Assembly (NCBI GenBank): GCA_041861885.1
Contig: JBGVUE010000001.1
Span: forward strand, 1,228,001-1,292,000
Length of the DNA stretch: 64,000 nt
Reading direction: 5' to 3'
Source: Haloimpatiens sp. FM7315
Lineage (GTDB): Bacteria; Bacillota; Clostridia; Clostridiales; Clostridiaceae
In this document: positions 38,648 to 46,672 of the stretch, piece after piece
Numbering within the stretch: position 1 is the stretch's first letter
Layout of the letters: every line of letters begins with the position of its first letter
Notes under the pieces: model-generated
Told to the model about the DNA's origin: nothing
Databases searched by the model: none
What the model saw: only the letters and a program-made list of their open reading frames with translations
Translations under genes and position numbers: made by a program

Positions 38648-39934
38648 ATGCAGCGAACATTAATTAAAAATCTAGAAATGAATTTAGGTAATGAGGTATG
38701 TGTTAAAGGATGGGTTCATAGGATTAGAAAACTAAGTAAGGTAACTTTCCTAGTACTTAGGGATAGAACAGGATTAATTCAATGTGTTTTAGATAATAAT
38801 AACTTTCAAATTGAAGTTAAGTTAGAATCAGTTATATGTATTTTGGGTAGGGTTGTAGAAAGTAATAATAAAATAAGAAAGGTTGAGCTTCAAGGGAGTT
38901 CTATTCAAATTATTTCAGAGGTAAAAGAAGAACTGCCAATTGAAATAAATACTAAAGAAATTAATGCTAATTTGGATACAATATTAGACCATAGAGTTTT
39001 AAGCTTAAGGCAAGAAAAGATTAATGCTATATTTAGTGTTCAAGGGATTATTGCTGAAGGCTTTAGAGAGTTTTTACTAAAGAAAGATTTTACGGAAATA
39101 TATACACCTAAAATTGTATCTGAGGGAGCTGAAGGTGGAACAGCTATTTTTAAATTAAAATATTTTAATAAAGATGTATTTTTGGCTCAAAGTCCTCAGT
39201 TTTATAAGCAAATGATGGTCGGTGCTGGTTATGAAAGAGTTTTTGAAATAGCTCATGTATATAGGGCTGAAGAGCATAATACTAATAGACATTTAAATGA
39301 ATATGTGAGTATGGATTTAGAAATTGGTTTTATAAAAGACGAAGAAGAAATAGTGGAATTAGAAACTAAAATTTTAAGTCATATTATGAATAAATTAAAA
39401 CTAGAATCTAAGGATTTGATTCTAAATTTGGATATTAAATTGCCTAATATTAAAGAAAACATACCAAGAATTTCTTTTACAAAAGCAATTGATATATTAG
39501 AAAAAGAGTATGGTAAAAAATGCAATGAAGGGGATTTAGATCCAGAATCTGAAAAACTTATATGCAAATATGCAGAGGAAAAATTGGGGTCAGAGTTTTT
39601 ATTTATAATGGATTATCCAAGAAAAAAACGACCAATGTATACTATGCCTAAAGGTAAAGATTTTACCCATTCATTTGACTTATTATTTAGAGGACTTGAG
39701 ATTACAACAGGTGGACAGAGAATTCATGATTATAATATGCTAAAGGAAAATATGATATATAAGGGCTTAAATCCAGAAGATTTTAAAACTTATATGGATA
39801 CCTTTAGATATGGGATGCCTCCTCATGGTGGACTTGCAATAGGACTTGAAAGACTTACAATGAAAATTTTAGGACTTAGTAATGTAAGGGAGGCTTCTTT
39901 ATTTCCTAGAGATAGAACAAGAATTCTTCCCTAA
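38648..39934 (+). CDS. aspS: archaeal-type aspartyl-tRNA synthetase (non-discriminating AspRS2)
   Basis: 428 aa class II synthetase of the archaeal/eukaryal-like AspRS type: N-terminal OB fold (GNEVCVKGWVHRIRKLSKVT), no bacterial GAD insertion, core motifs AEGGTAIF, FLAQSPQFYKQMMVGAGYER, VYRAEEHNTNRHLNEY, GGQRIHDY and GMPPHGGLAIGLERL. In clostridia such an extra AspRS charges tRNA-Asn with Asp for transamidation by GatCAB (family knowledge). An Asn-specifier T-box directly upstream agrees with that. It could be mislabelled asnS, but the flipping-loop and lack of AsnRS motifs argue for AspRS. AGGAGGG precedes ATG. Confidence 0.87.
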   Translation: MQRTLIKNLEMNLGNEVCVKGWVHRIRKLSKVTFLVLRDRTGLIQCVLDNNNFQIEVKLESVICILGRVVESNNKIRKVELQGSSIQIISEVKEELPIEINTKEINANLDTILDHRVLSLRQEKINAIFSVQGIIAEGFREFLLKKDFTEIYTPKIVSEGAEGGTAIFKLKYFNKDVFLAQSPQFYKQMMVGAGYERVFEIAHVYRAEEHNTNRHLNEYVSMDLEIGFIKDEEEIVELETKILSHIMNKLKLESKDLILNLDIKLPNIKENIPRISFTKAIDILEKEYGKKCNEGDLDPESEKLICKYAEEKLGSEFLFIMDYPRKKRPMYTMPKGKDFTHSFDLLFRGLEITTGGQRIHDYNMLKENMIYKGLNPEDFKTYMDTFRYGMPPHGGLAIGLERLTMKILGLSNVREASLFPRDRTRILP

Positions 39935-39976
39935 TTCAAAATAGATATAAATTTTTTATAATAGGTGAACTATAAA

Positions 39977-40018
39977 ATAAAACTTCTTGTTAAATTTGGC
40001 AAGAAGTTTTATTAAAAT
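39977..40018 (+). terminator. terminator after aspS
   Basis: AATAAAACTTCTTG (39977-39989 region) / CAAGAAGTTTTATT (40000-40013). Long A-T/G-C stem with a loop TTAAATTTGG. Confidence 0.75.
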
Positions 40019-40022
40019 GATT

Positions 40023-40050
40023 ACACATTAAAAAAAATAATCATAGTATA
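40023..40050 (+). promoter_or_regulatory. possible sigma-K-like promoter
   Basis: AC at 40023-40024, 17 bases, CATAGTATA at 40042-40050, matching AC-N16/17-CATANNNTA. Weakness: the start codon is at 40066 and AAGGTGA at 40054-40060, so the transcript would begin inside the ribosome binding site. AT-rich sequence makes chance matches likely. Confidence 0.3.
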
Positions 40051-40065
40051 TATAAGGTGATTGCT

Positions 40066-42182
40066 ATGAATAAAATTATAAAAAAAGATTCTAAATCAGT
40101 AATTAAATTAAAGTCTAAAGGAAAGCATCTAGTTAATGATTCAAAAGACTTAAGTATAGTAGAATATGCTAATTTAACTATTAAAAGTGAAGGATATGAA
40201 GAAAAGACGATTGTTATTCAAAATATTATAGTAGACGGAGTTTTAACAGTTAATTTAAATGGTGGGAATTTATATATAGAAAATTTAACCGTGAGTAAAA
40301 TCAATATAGCATCAAAGGGTGAAAATAAAATTTATATAGACAAGAAAAGCAATATTAAAGAGATATTAATTTGGAATTCTGGAAAGATAAGTATTAATTC
40401 TTATAATTCAAAATTAAAAAGTATATTTTTGATGCCTATAGAAACTAGGGCTAAAAACTCATGCTTAAGTCTTCATGGAGTCATGAAAAACTGTGTAGTA
40501 ACAGTTCTTACTGATACAGGGATTGATACTTGTGATTCATTTTCAAATAAATACATTGAAGTTGATATGAAAAAAGCTCAAGATAGTTTAAGACTTACAG
40601 GAAACTATATAAATACAAGTATGAATATTTTAAACTGTAGGTATATTAATGGAGATAAGACTAGTCCACCTGTAAATTTAAAATTGAATTTATTACAAAA
40701 TAACGCAGAAATTTATTTAATGGGAAATTTAAAGTTTACAGATGTATTTGTGAAAACTAGGTTAAACCTAAAAATACTAAGCTTTCATATAAATAGATTA
40801 AATATAGCATTAAACTGTAAGAGTAATCTACAATTCTCTAAGAAAACAGTAATAAATCATTTTGAAATTGAAGCATATGTGATTTTAGATGGAGAATTAG
40901 AAGCAGTAAAAAATGCAATTAGGCAAATAATTATAGTAAAAAATACTGGAAGAATACAATTAAATTATAATAATCCTTCTTTAAGAATTCTAAGACCTAT
41001 GATAGATGCAGTAAATAAACTTTCTTTATATTTTATAGATGAGGTTTATTATAATATTACAATAGGAAAATTAGAAGACATATATAATAATAAAAATATA
41101 AAAGTAAGTATAGAGAATTTAGAAAAGATAGTTTTAGATAGCCAAGTGTTTAACTTAAATCTATATTCAAAGGAAATTTTGTACAAAGCTTGTAACCCAG
41201 ATTCTAGTAAAATTTATATGCAAATTGCTATTATGAAAATAAAACTTATAAGTGGTAAAACTATTTTAGAAAAAGATATATGCATTAAAGGCAAATATTT
41301 AAATATGGATATTGATTATAATAGCAGAAGTTGTTATATAAAAAATATTTACAGTGTGATTAATTATGCCTTTGTTCAGAGCTATTTAAACAATATTATT
41401 TTATTAGAAGATATCAATGTACCTAATTTCTCAATTAATATAGATAATAAAAAGATTTCTTTAGATTTAAATCAAAAGAAATTTTTACTAGATAATATTA
41501 ATATAGATAATTCTTCAGTTATTATAAAAAATGGAAGCTTAATTCCAACAAGTAAGATAGTTAATTGGTGTGATGCAGGAGAAAATGAATTATATAAAGC
41601 TTTTATTAAGGTAAAAGGTGAGAAAAATTCTTGCTTAGGATTAATTTTTGAAAAATTAAATATAATGGTTGGCACTATTGATTTTGATGGACTTCAGGAA
41701 GGGCCTACAAATACTGTGCTATTTTATATAGGTGAGTGTTTAAGAAGAAGCGGAATAATAAAATTAAATATAAGAGAGTGTTTTTTGAGTTAACAAAGCA
41801 AGTAGTTAATAGTAGAGATAATGGAGAAACCTATGTAATATATACTGCTGCAAATAATAATTATATCTATAAAAATAATTTTAATAACTCTTTTGGAGGA
41901 GTAAAAATAATTGGTTGTAATCAGTGTTCACCTTCCTATGTTCGTATAGAAGAGAATGATTTTTCTTTGGTTAATGAAGATGGTGGCAATGTATTTGAGA
42001 TAATTCCATATAGTTGTGGAAAAGGAGTATATATTAATGAAACCTATATTTTACCTAACTTACAGGAAGAAATTCTTAAAGAAACTGCAGAATATTTATT
42101 AATGCAAGACTATACTAATTCAAATATATTTGGAGAAGGATCAAGGGTAACTTTTGGCAAAACGAAATTGGAGAGATTATGA
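40066..42182 (+). CDS. unknown large beta-rich repetitive protein, one frame break
   Basis: Not recognised. About 705 aa after adding one T in the T6 run near 41781-41786 (joint NIRECFFELTKQVVNSRDNGE). The first ~480 residues are built of short alternating beta strands rich in Ile, Asn, Lys and Leu (for example TIVIQNIIVDGVLTVNLNGG, LYIENLTVSKINIASKGENK), suggesting a beta-solenoid or stacked beta fold. The C-terminal ~230 residues (VVNSRDNGETYVIYTAANNN, GGVKIIGCNQCSPSYVRIEE) look like a separate globular domain. No signal peptide or membrane segment. Its stop overlaps the next ATG (ATGA). A spore-surface or structural role is only a guess from context. Confidence 0.7.
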
Positions 42183-42673
42183 AAGGATTTAGTTATATTA
42201 ATGGAAGTTGGCAATATAATTTAACCCCATTAATTTATCCTGATATAGTAAATAACGATATGGAACACACAATTGTATTAACATTTAAGCCTGATACTCT
42301 TTGGAGTAAGAGTATAAAGAATATTATAGTAATTAATTCGAAAAAAGAAACATTAAATAAAAATGACTACAGTGTAGATGGAAATTTAGGAAAGATATAT
42401 ATATATAATGTATATATGAATGATGAAAAATTACCAATGTGTAAAATGCTTTTAGAACCTGGAAATAATGAAATTATAATTGAGGCAACTTCCTATAGTG
42501 AGGCTAAAGTCAATCAATTCATTAGGGCTATTCAAATAATTAAAGTAACCAATGGAATTGGAAAAGGTCTTATGAGAATAAATAAAAAAGGTATGGAAAT
42601 GATTGAGGTTAATCTTAGATCTAATCTTGGGATGAATCCTATTGCAGTGCCTACTATAGTTGAAATTATGTGA
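42179..42673 (+). CDS. unknown beta-rich protein coupled to the preceding gene
   Basis: Not recognised. 164 aa, begins MKGFSYINGSWQYNLTPLIY at an ATGA overlap, so translation is coupled to the large upstream protein. Predominantly beta with TIVLTFKPDTLWSKSIKNII and NNEIIIEATSYSEAKVNQF; last part MIEVNLRSNLGMNPIAVPTI. No signal peptide. Together they form a two-gene unit closed by a strong terminator. Confidence 0.72.
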   Translation: MKGFSYINGSWQYNLTPLIYPDIVNNDMEHTIVLTFKPDTLWSKSIKNIIVINSKKETLNKNDYSVDGNLGKIYIYNVYMNDEKLPMCKMLLEPGNNEIIIEATSYSEAKVNQFIRAIQIIKVTNGIGKGLMRINKKGMEMIEVNLRSNLGMNPIAVPTIVEIM

Positions 42674-42679
42674 TAAAAT

Positions 42680-42720
42680 AAATGCGGCTATAGCACATTT
42701 CATATGCCGCATTTGTTTTT
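42680..42720. terminator. bidirectional terminator between the two unknown gene pairs
   Basis: AAATGCGGC (42680-42688) / GCCGCATTT (42706-42714) with T run after on plus and A run before for minus. Confidence 0.85.
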
Positions 42721-43264
42721 ATACAATTTCAATTTCATAGTAACCATCAGGAATTGGAGTATCTCCTTCTGTGAGGATTTTAAAATCAACATTAAATAAT
42801 TCATTACTATAATATGCTGGAGACTCTGTCCAAATATCAGAAGCATTATAATCTATAGGATAAATAAGCATTAGAGGATAACTACTTATATTTGTAGTTT
42901 CTGAGTTTACTATATTTATAGTAAAAATACATTTTCCTTCTTTAACTTCTGTTAAAGTAAAGGGTATATTTACGGTTCCCTTAGAAACAAAAATACAGAA
43001 AAAAATTTCTACAGTAGTTGATACTATACTTTCATCTAATATCTTCATGTTTAATAGATCAGATGTATTAAATGGGGAGTAGGGTAATATTTTATATACA
43101 ATTATTGGGGTGGAGCTATCTATTAATAAAATATAATTATTAAAGGCCGCATTATTTAAAAGAAGCCTTAACTGGCTTTTAGATATAGAGTTTATTTCAG
43201 GCTCTAGGGTAAAAGTAACAAAATCTAGTGTAATATTTTTAATAATTATTTTTGTTTCAATCAT
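42719..43264 (-). CDS. unknown beta-sandwich-like protein A
   Basis: Not recognised. 181 aa from ATG 43264, chosen because GAGGT lies seven bases upstream (GAGGTAAACAAAATG); an earlier in-frame start at 43315 would run into the upstream hairpin. Beta-rich, Thr/Ile/Asn-rich, beginning MIETKIIIKNITLDFVTF and ending IPDGYYEIEIV. No signal peptide, no transmembrane segment, one or two Cys. Lies downstream of the Ig-like gene at 43340 and probably shares its transcript through a hairpin. Confidence 0.7.
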   Translation of the reverse strand: MIETKIIIKNITLDFVTFTLEPEINSISKSQLRLLLNNAAFNNYILLIDSSTPIIVYKILPYSPFNTSDLLNMKILDESIVSTTVEIFFCIFVSKGTVNIPFTLTEVKEGKCIFTINIVNSETTNISSYPLMLIYPIDYNASDIWTESPAYYSNELFNVDFKILTEGDTPIPDGYYEIEIV

Positions 43265-43300
43265 TTTGTTTACCTCAATTCTAATAATGATTTTTTTAGA

Positions 43301-43331
43301 AAAAGGACTATCCAATATAGATAGTCCTTTT
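43301..43331. terminator. 12-bp hairpin between the two minus-strand unknown genes
   Basis: Perfect stem AAAAGGACTATC (43301-43312) / GATAGTCCTTTT (43320-43331), loop CAATATA. On the minus strand it lies after the 43340 gene and before the 42719 gene, so it may reduce expression of the latter. Confidence 0.75.
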
Positions 43332-43339
43332 AAAATTAA

Positions 43340-43969
43340 TTACTGTAAATCAGCGTATATTGAAATTTCACAATCACCTTGTAAAGCTACGTCGCTAGCG
43401 TCTTTTAAAGTTACTAGCATAGGAACTGATAAAGTTCCTCCAGATAGAACTTGAGCAAGATATGGTTTAGTAAAGCCGGTTGTGTTAATTATAATAGTAC
43501 TATTTGTTGCATCTGGTGGATTGTTAAAGTAGTAAGTGCTTGCTGAAGCTTTATTTAAAGTTACATCATCAGCCATATCAATTATAGCTTTGTATCCACC
43601 AGGGCTAGTAATGGAATAATTTATAGTTGCTTCTCCACTAGAATCAAAAGTCTGAGCAAAGTCTACAAATAATCTATCGGATAAATTTCCACTTTTTGAA
43701 ATAGAGGAAATAATATATTCTGTTGTTGCTTGTTCATTACCAGAAGTAAAAGTTATTTCATAATTACCATTAGCTGCATCTGTTGTATCTAAAGTCCACT
43801 GAGTAGTTGAAGTTAAAGTTCCACCTGAATTAGCTAGGGTTAAATCTGCTAGAACTATATCTTCAGCAGGGTCTGTGCCATCTGTTACGTGTACTTTAAA
43901 TTTTTCTATTGCAGTTTTTTCTGCATTTGTAGTTACAGAAACTAGGGTTTGAACATAATAATTAGCCAT
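43340..43969 (-). CDS. unknown protein with tandem Ig-like beta domains
   Basis: 209 aa, starts MANYYVQTLVSVTTNAEKTA after AAAGGATGGATAATTA. Rich in Thr, Ser, Asp, Asn, Ala with alternating strands and little Lys, the composition of a surface or structural protein, yet no signal peptide or anchor is visible. Two similar beta halves (about 10-95 and 100-205) are suggested. Base composition looks less AT-biased than its neighbours. Export as part of a spore layer, or assembly after mother-cell lysis, would explain the lack of a signal; unproven. Confidence 0.72.
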   Translation of the reverse strand: MANYYVQTLVSVTTNAEKTAIEKFKVHVTDGTDPAEDIVLADLTLANSGGTLTSTTQWTLDTTDAANGNYEITFTSGNEQATTEYIISSISKSGNLSDRLFVDFAQTFDSSGEATINYSITSPGGYKAIIDMADDVTLNKASASTYYFNNPPDATNSTIIINTTGFTKPYLAQVLSGGTLSVPMLVTLKDASDVALQGDCEISIYADLQ

Positions 43970-44285
43970 TAATTATCCATCCTTTAATTTAAATTTGAAA
44001 ACTTCAAAGTATATTAGATAAAATAGTTAATTTGTAAAGTCTTCAATATATAGTATGATGAATTGCTTATAGGTGTTAACAGATGTGTTAAGTTTTTAAA
44101 ATTTTTGGGAATTTAAATTGTAATTAAAAAAACACCAAATGAACTTACTTAAGGATTTTCTTGCAAATAAGCACTATTTCATATGTAATTTAATATGGTA
44201 TAATATTTATGGTAGTACATAAAATAGGTAGAATTATTTTAAAATATAGCTTTATGTAAAAATAAGTATTAAGGGAGTTGAAAGA
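43970..44285. other. intergenic region with possible promoters for divergent genes
   Basis: About 315 bases between the minus-strand unknown gene and the TPR gene. Holds the sigma-K-like match at 44049-44076 (minus) and, on plus, a TATAAT within TATGGTATAATATTT near 44201-44206. Nothing else recognised. Confidence 0.4.
44049..44076 (-). promoter_or_regulatory. possible sigma-K-like promoter of the Ig-like gene
   Basis: Minus strand AC (44076-44075), 17 bases, CATACTATA (44057-44049), about 80 bases upstream of the start codon at 43969. Same spacing as the match at 40023-40050. Sequence match only. Confidence 0.4.
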
Positions 44286-45110
44286 ATGAATAAGAAAAAA
44301 ATAATTATAACGTTGATGGCAATAATTATTGTTGCAATTATTTTATTATTTGGGTTCTATAAGTATAATAGAAAAAAAGTTTATGATAATTTAGTAAGTA
44401 ACGCTGAAGAATATATGGCACTAGAAGAATATGATAAGGCTATAGCTATGTACAAGCAAGCTATGGAATATAAGCTAAGTGATAGGGTTCAAAAAGATAT
44501 TATTGAAGCAAAAATCTTAAATCAGAAAAAGAAATTTACAATATAGCTTTAGAGTTTATGAATAATAAAAAGTATCTACAGGCTATAGAGGAATTCAATA
44601 AAATAAAAAGGAAGGATAGTAAATTTTACACTAAGGCAAAGGATAAAATTGATAAATGCATAAAAATATTTAATGAAATAAATATAAATAATGCCAAAGA
44701 AAGTGCAGAAAAAAAGAATATGATAAAGCACAAAAGTATTTAAACGAAATACTAAATATAGATGAAAAAAATACTGGAGTCATAGCATTGAAGGAATATT
44801 ATGAAAAAAAGAAAATTGAAGAGCAGCATATGAATCAAAAAAAGAAAATAAACCTACAGTTACTGCTACTGAAATTAGCGTAGATGAAGCTTGTAACCTA
44901 GCGAAAAAATACGCTAATAATAAAGTGGAGAATACTAAGTATAAGTATGACCATATGGACAAAAAAGGAGATATACAATATTATGTAATTCATGCCTTTG
45001 AAGATATGTCAGACCATATTGCAACTAATGGATGGTATTATGTAGATAAATTTACAGGTAAGGTTTATGAATGGGATCTTGCAAGTGATAAGTTAATTCC
45101 ATTGAATTAA
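44286..45110 (+). CDS. TPR-containing membrane-anchored protein, three frame breaks
   Basis: About 275 aa when repaired. One N-terminal transmembrane helix (about 7-26), then TPR-like repeats (NAEEYMALEEYDKAIAMYKQ, FMNNKKYLQAIEEFNKIKRK, EYDKAQKYLNEIL) and a C-terminal domain GDIQYYVIHAFEDM...GWYYVDKFTGKVYEWD. Minus-one changes lie in A runs near 44523-44535, 44709-44714 and around 44818-44845; adding one base at each makes the length a multiple of three and joins the repeats. Extracytoplasmic, function unknown. TAAGGGAGTTGAAAG precedes ATG. Confidence 0.75.
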
Positions 45111-45194
45111 CTATAACTCTTTTAAAGTTACTTAAATAACTGGTAAGAGGTAATTATAAAGACAAATAAATCTAAAGAAAAGAGGATAAATAAT

Positions 45195-45737
45195 ATGAAA
45201 CTATTTTTTATATCAGATATTCATGGTTCAGCTAAATATTTAAGAAAGGCACTAAAAGCTTATGAAAAGGAAAAAGCTCAGTATATAGTTATACTAGGAG
45301 ATGAACTATATCATGGAGCTAGAAATCCACTACCTGAAGAATATAATCCAAAGGAAGTTACAAGAATACTTAATGAATATAAAGATAAAATTATGGCTGT
45401 AAGGGGAAATTGTGATAGTGAAGTGGATCAAATGGTTATTGAATATCCTATAATGAGTGATTACTCTATAATTTTATATAATGGAAAAAGATTATTTTTA
45501 ACTCACGGGCATATTTATAATAAGGATAATTTGCCTAATATAAGTAATGGAGATGTTCTTATATATGGGCATACTCACGTTCCTGTGGCAGATAAAATTA
45601 ATGGTATATCTATTATAAATCCGGGATCTATTACTTTTCCAAAAGAAAACACTCCTCACTGTTATGGAATACTTGAAGATAACAAATTCTGTATAAAAAC
45701 CTTAGAGGGAGAAATTTACAAAGAGTTAGATATTTAA
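45195..45737 (+). CDS. yfcE: YfcE family phosphodiesterase
   Basis: 180 aa metallophosphoesterase. Metal ligands in DIHGS, GDELYHG, GNCD, THGH and GHTHVP, the order of the YfcE/MJ0936 family, which cleaves phosphodiester bonds with Mn2+. Physiological substrate unknown. AAAGAGGATAAATAAT precedes ATG 45195. Confidence 0.92.
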   Translation: MKLFFISDIHGSAKYLRKALKAYEKEKAQYIVILGDELYHGARNPLPEEYNPKEVTRILNEYKDKIMAVRGNCDSEVDQMVIEYPIMSDYSIILYNGKRLFLTHGHIYNKDNLPNISNGDVLIYGHTHVPVADKINGISIINPGSITFPKENTPHCYGILEDNKFCIKTLEGEIYKELDI

Positions 45738-45771
45738 AATTAAAATAAGTATTTAAATAAATTAGAATATA

Positions 45772-45814
45772 AACATCCTTTTCAAGAGAAAATAATTTTG
45801 AAAGGGGTGTTTTT
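45772..45814 (+). terminator. terminator-like hairpin after yfcE overlapping the next ribosome binding site
   Basis: AAACATCCTTTTCAA (45772-45785 region) pairs with TTGAAAGGGGTGTTT (45798-45812) with one bulge, then TTTTT. Its 3' arm contains AAAGGGGTG, the ribosome binding site of the small gene at 45818. Confidence 0.65.
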
Positions 45815-45817
45815 ATT

Positions 45818-45973
45818 ATGCTAAAAAAATTTAAAAAAGGCCAATATGAAGATGCAGTGGAATATGCAAAAGAATTAATTGATGCTGGAATAGGGGCAAA
45901 AGAAATAAAAATTAGGACAAAATTAGATGAAAATCAAATAAGAAAGATTATGGAAAAAAATCAAAAAAATTAA
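45818..45973 (+). CDS. small helical protein (51 aa), unknown
   Basis: ATG 45818, AAAGGGGTG upstream; sequence begins MLKKFKKGQYEDAVEYAKEL and continues through IGAKEIKIRTKLDENQIRKI. Highly charged, two amphipathic helices with a helix-turn-helix-like second half. No domain recognised. The next small ORF starts 25 bases downstream. Confidence 0.65.
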   Translation: MLKKFKKGQYEDAVEYAKELIDAGIGAKEIKIRTKLDENQIRKIMEKNQKN

Positions 45974-45998
45974 ATGATAGATAAAGGATGTGATAATA

Positions 45999-46112
45999 AT
46001 GACTAAAAGAAAGAAAACTAATAAACAAATTTCAGCTATGGGTATAAAAAAACAGGATAATGACTCGGAAGTAAAGAATAAAAAGAAGGATTTAAAAAAT
46101 GAATATAATTAA
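45999..46112 (+). CDS. small basic protein (37 aa), unknown
   Basis: ATG 45999 after AAGGATGTGATAAT; begins MTKRKKTNKQISAMG and is very Lys/Asn-rich with no hydrophobic segment. Probably disordered. May be co-transcribed with the 51-aa protein before it. Confidence 0.5.
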   Translation: MTKRKKTNKQISAMGIKKQDNDSEVKNKKKDLKNEYN

Positions 46113-46183
46113 GATTATATATAATTTATTTATAAACCCAATAGTATAGTCAAAGAAAAAATAAAATAATTGTAAAAATATAC

Positions 46184-46212
46184 TTGCAATCAAGAAAAAT
46201 ATGGTTTATACT
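46184..46212 (+). promoter_or_regulatory. sigma-A promoter of the ABC exporter leader
   Basis: TTGCAA at 46184-46189, 17-base spacer, TATACT at 46207-46212. Transcript would start near 46219, about 45 bases before the leader ORF. Confidence 0.75.
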
Positions 46213-46262
46213 AATAAATGTAAAAATAATATTTACAAATTTTAAAAAAGGAGGTCGTAAAA

Positions 46263-46379
46263 TTGTTAAATATAATGTTTGAAAGAATTAGTGATATTAA
46301 CACAGTCACTGATAGCTTTAATGCGATCATTGAAAACTTAAAAATTTATTACGATCTATGGGGTGAAAGCAATAATTGA
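46263..46379 (+). CDS. leader peptide (38 aa) of the bmrCD-like operon
   Basis: TTG 46263 with AAGGAGGTC at 46249-46256 (ATG at 46275 is an internal in-frame alternative); begins MLNIMFERISDINTVTDSFN and ends YYDLWGESNN. Terminator stem follows 49 bases after the stop. GCCACGG at 46386-46392, starting seven bases past the stop, can form a 7-bp antiterminator with 46443-46449. This matches the B. subtilis bmrB-bmrC-bmrD design, where a translated leader peptide controls transcription into a drug exporter; the peptide itself is not recognisably BmrB. Confidence 0.7.
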   Translation: MLNIMFERISDINTVTDSFNAIIENLKIYYDLWGESNN

Positions 46380-46427
46380 TTATTGCCACGGAGTCCTTCC
46401 TTTAATGACTATTTATATTGCATTTAA

Positions 46428-46455
46428 GCCATAGGTTTTACCTGTGGCTTTTTTA
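46428..46455 (+). terminator. attenuator terminator 1 of the exporter operon
   Basis: AGCCATAGG (46428-46436) / CCTGTGGCT (46442-46450), one G-U pair, loop TTTTA, T run to 46455. Alternative pairing of 46386-46392 with 46443-46449 would prevent it. Confidence 0.85.
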
Positions 46456-46511
46456 CGCATTTTTATGGTATAAATAGTTTATTACAATAAAATTACTATT
46501 TTAATGTATAT

Positions 46512-46553
46512 AAAAGCCTTAGGAATATTATGTTCCGGGCTTTTGTTTTTTTA
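46512..46553 (+). terminator. terminator 2 in the exporter leader
   Basis: AAAAGCC..GGAA (46512-46525) / TTCC GGGCTTTT (46533-46544) with a small interior bulge, followed by a T run. No gene ends before it, so it is a second regulatory checkpoint. Confidence 0.75.
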
Positions 46554-46571
46554 TATTTTGGAGGTGTAAAA

Positions 46572-46628
46572 ATGAATAAGAAATTTTTAAAAGCCGAATA
46601 TTGTAAAGGTACAAAAACCTTTACATGA
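46572..46628 (+). CDS. 18-codon ORF upstream of the exporter gene
   Basis: ATG 46572 with GGAGGTG at 46560-46566; encodes MNKKFLKAEYCKGTKTFT. Strong ribosome binding site and position between terminator 2 and the exporter suggest a second leader ORF. Unproven. Confidence 0.45.
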   Translation: MNKKFLKAEYCKGTKTFT

Positions 46629-46672
46629 AAAACTGGATTTATGGGCGCAAATAGAAAGGGGGAAGTAATACA

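Noticed and set aside
39379..39567. Minus-strand ORFs opposite real genes (here and at many other places)
   Set aside because: They overlap conserved genes on the other strand, have no ribosome binding sites and low-complexity composition; they are frame shadows.
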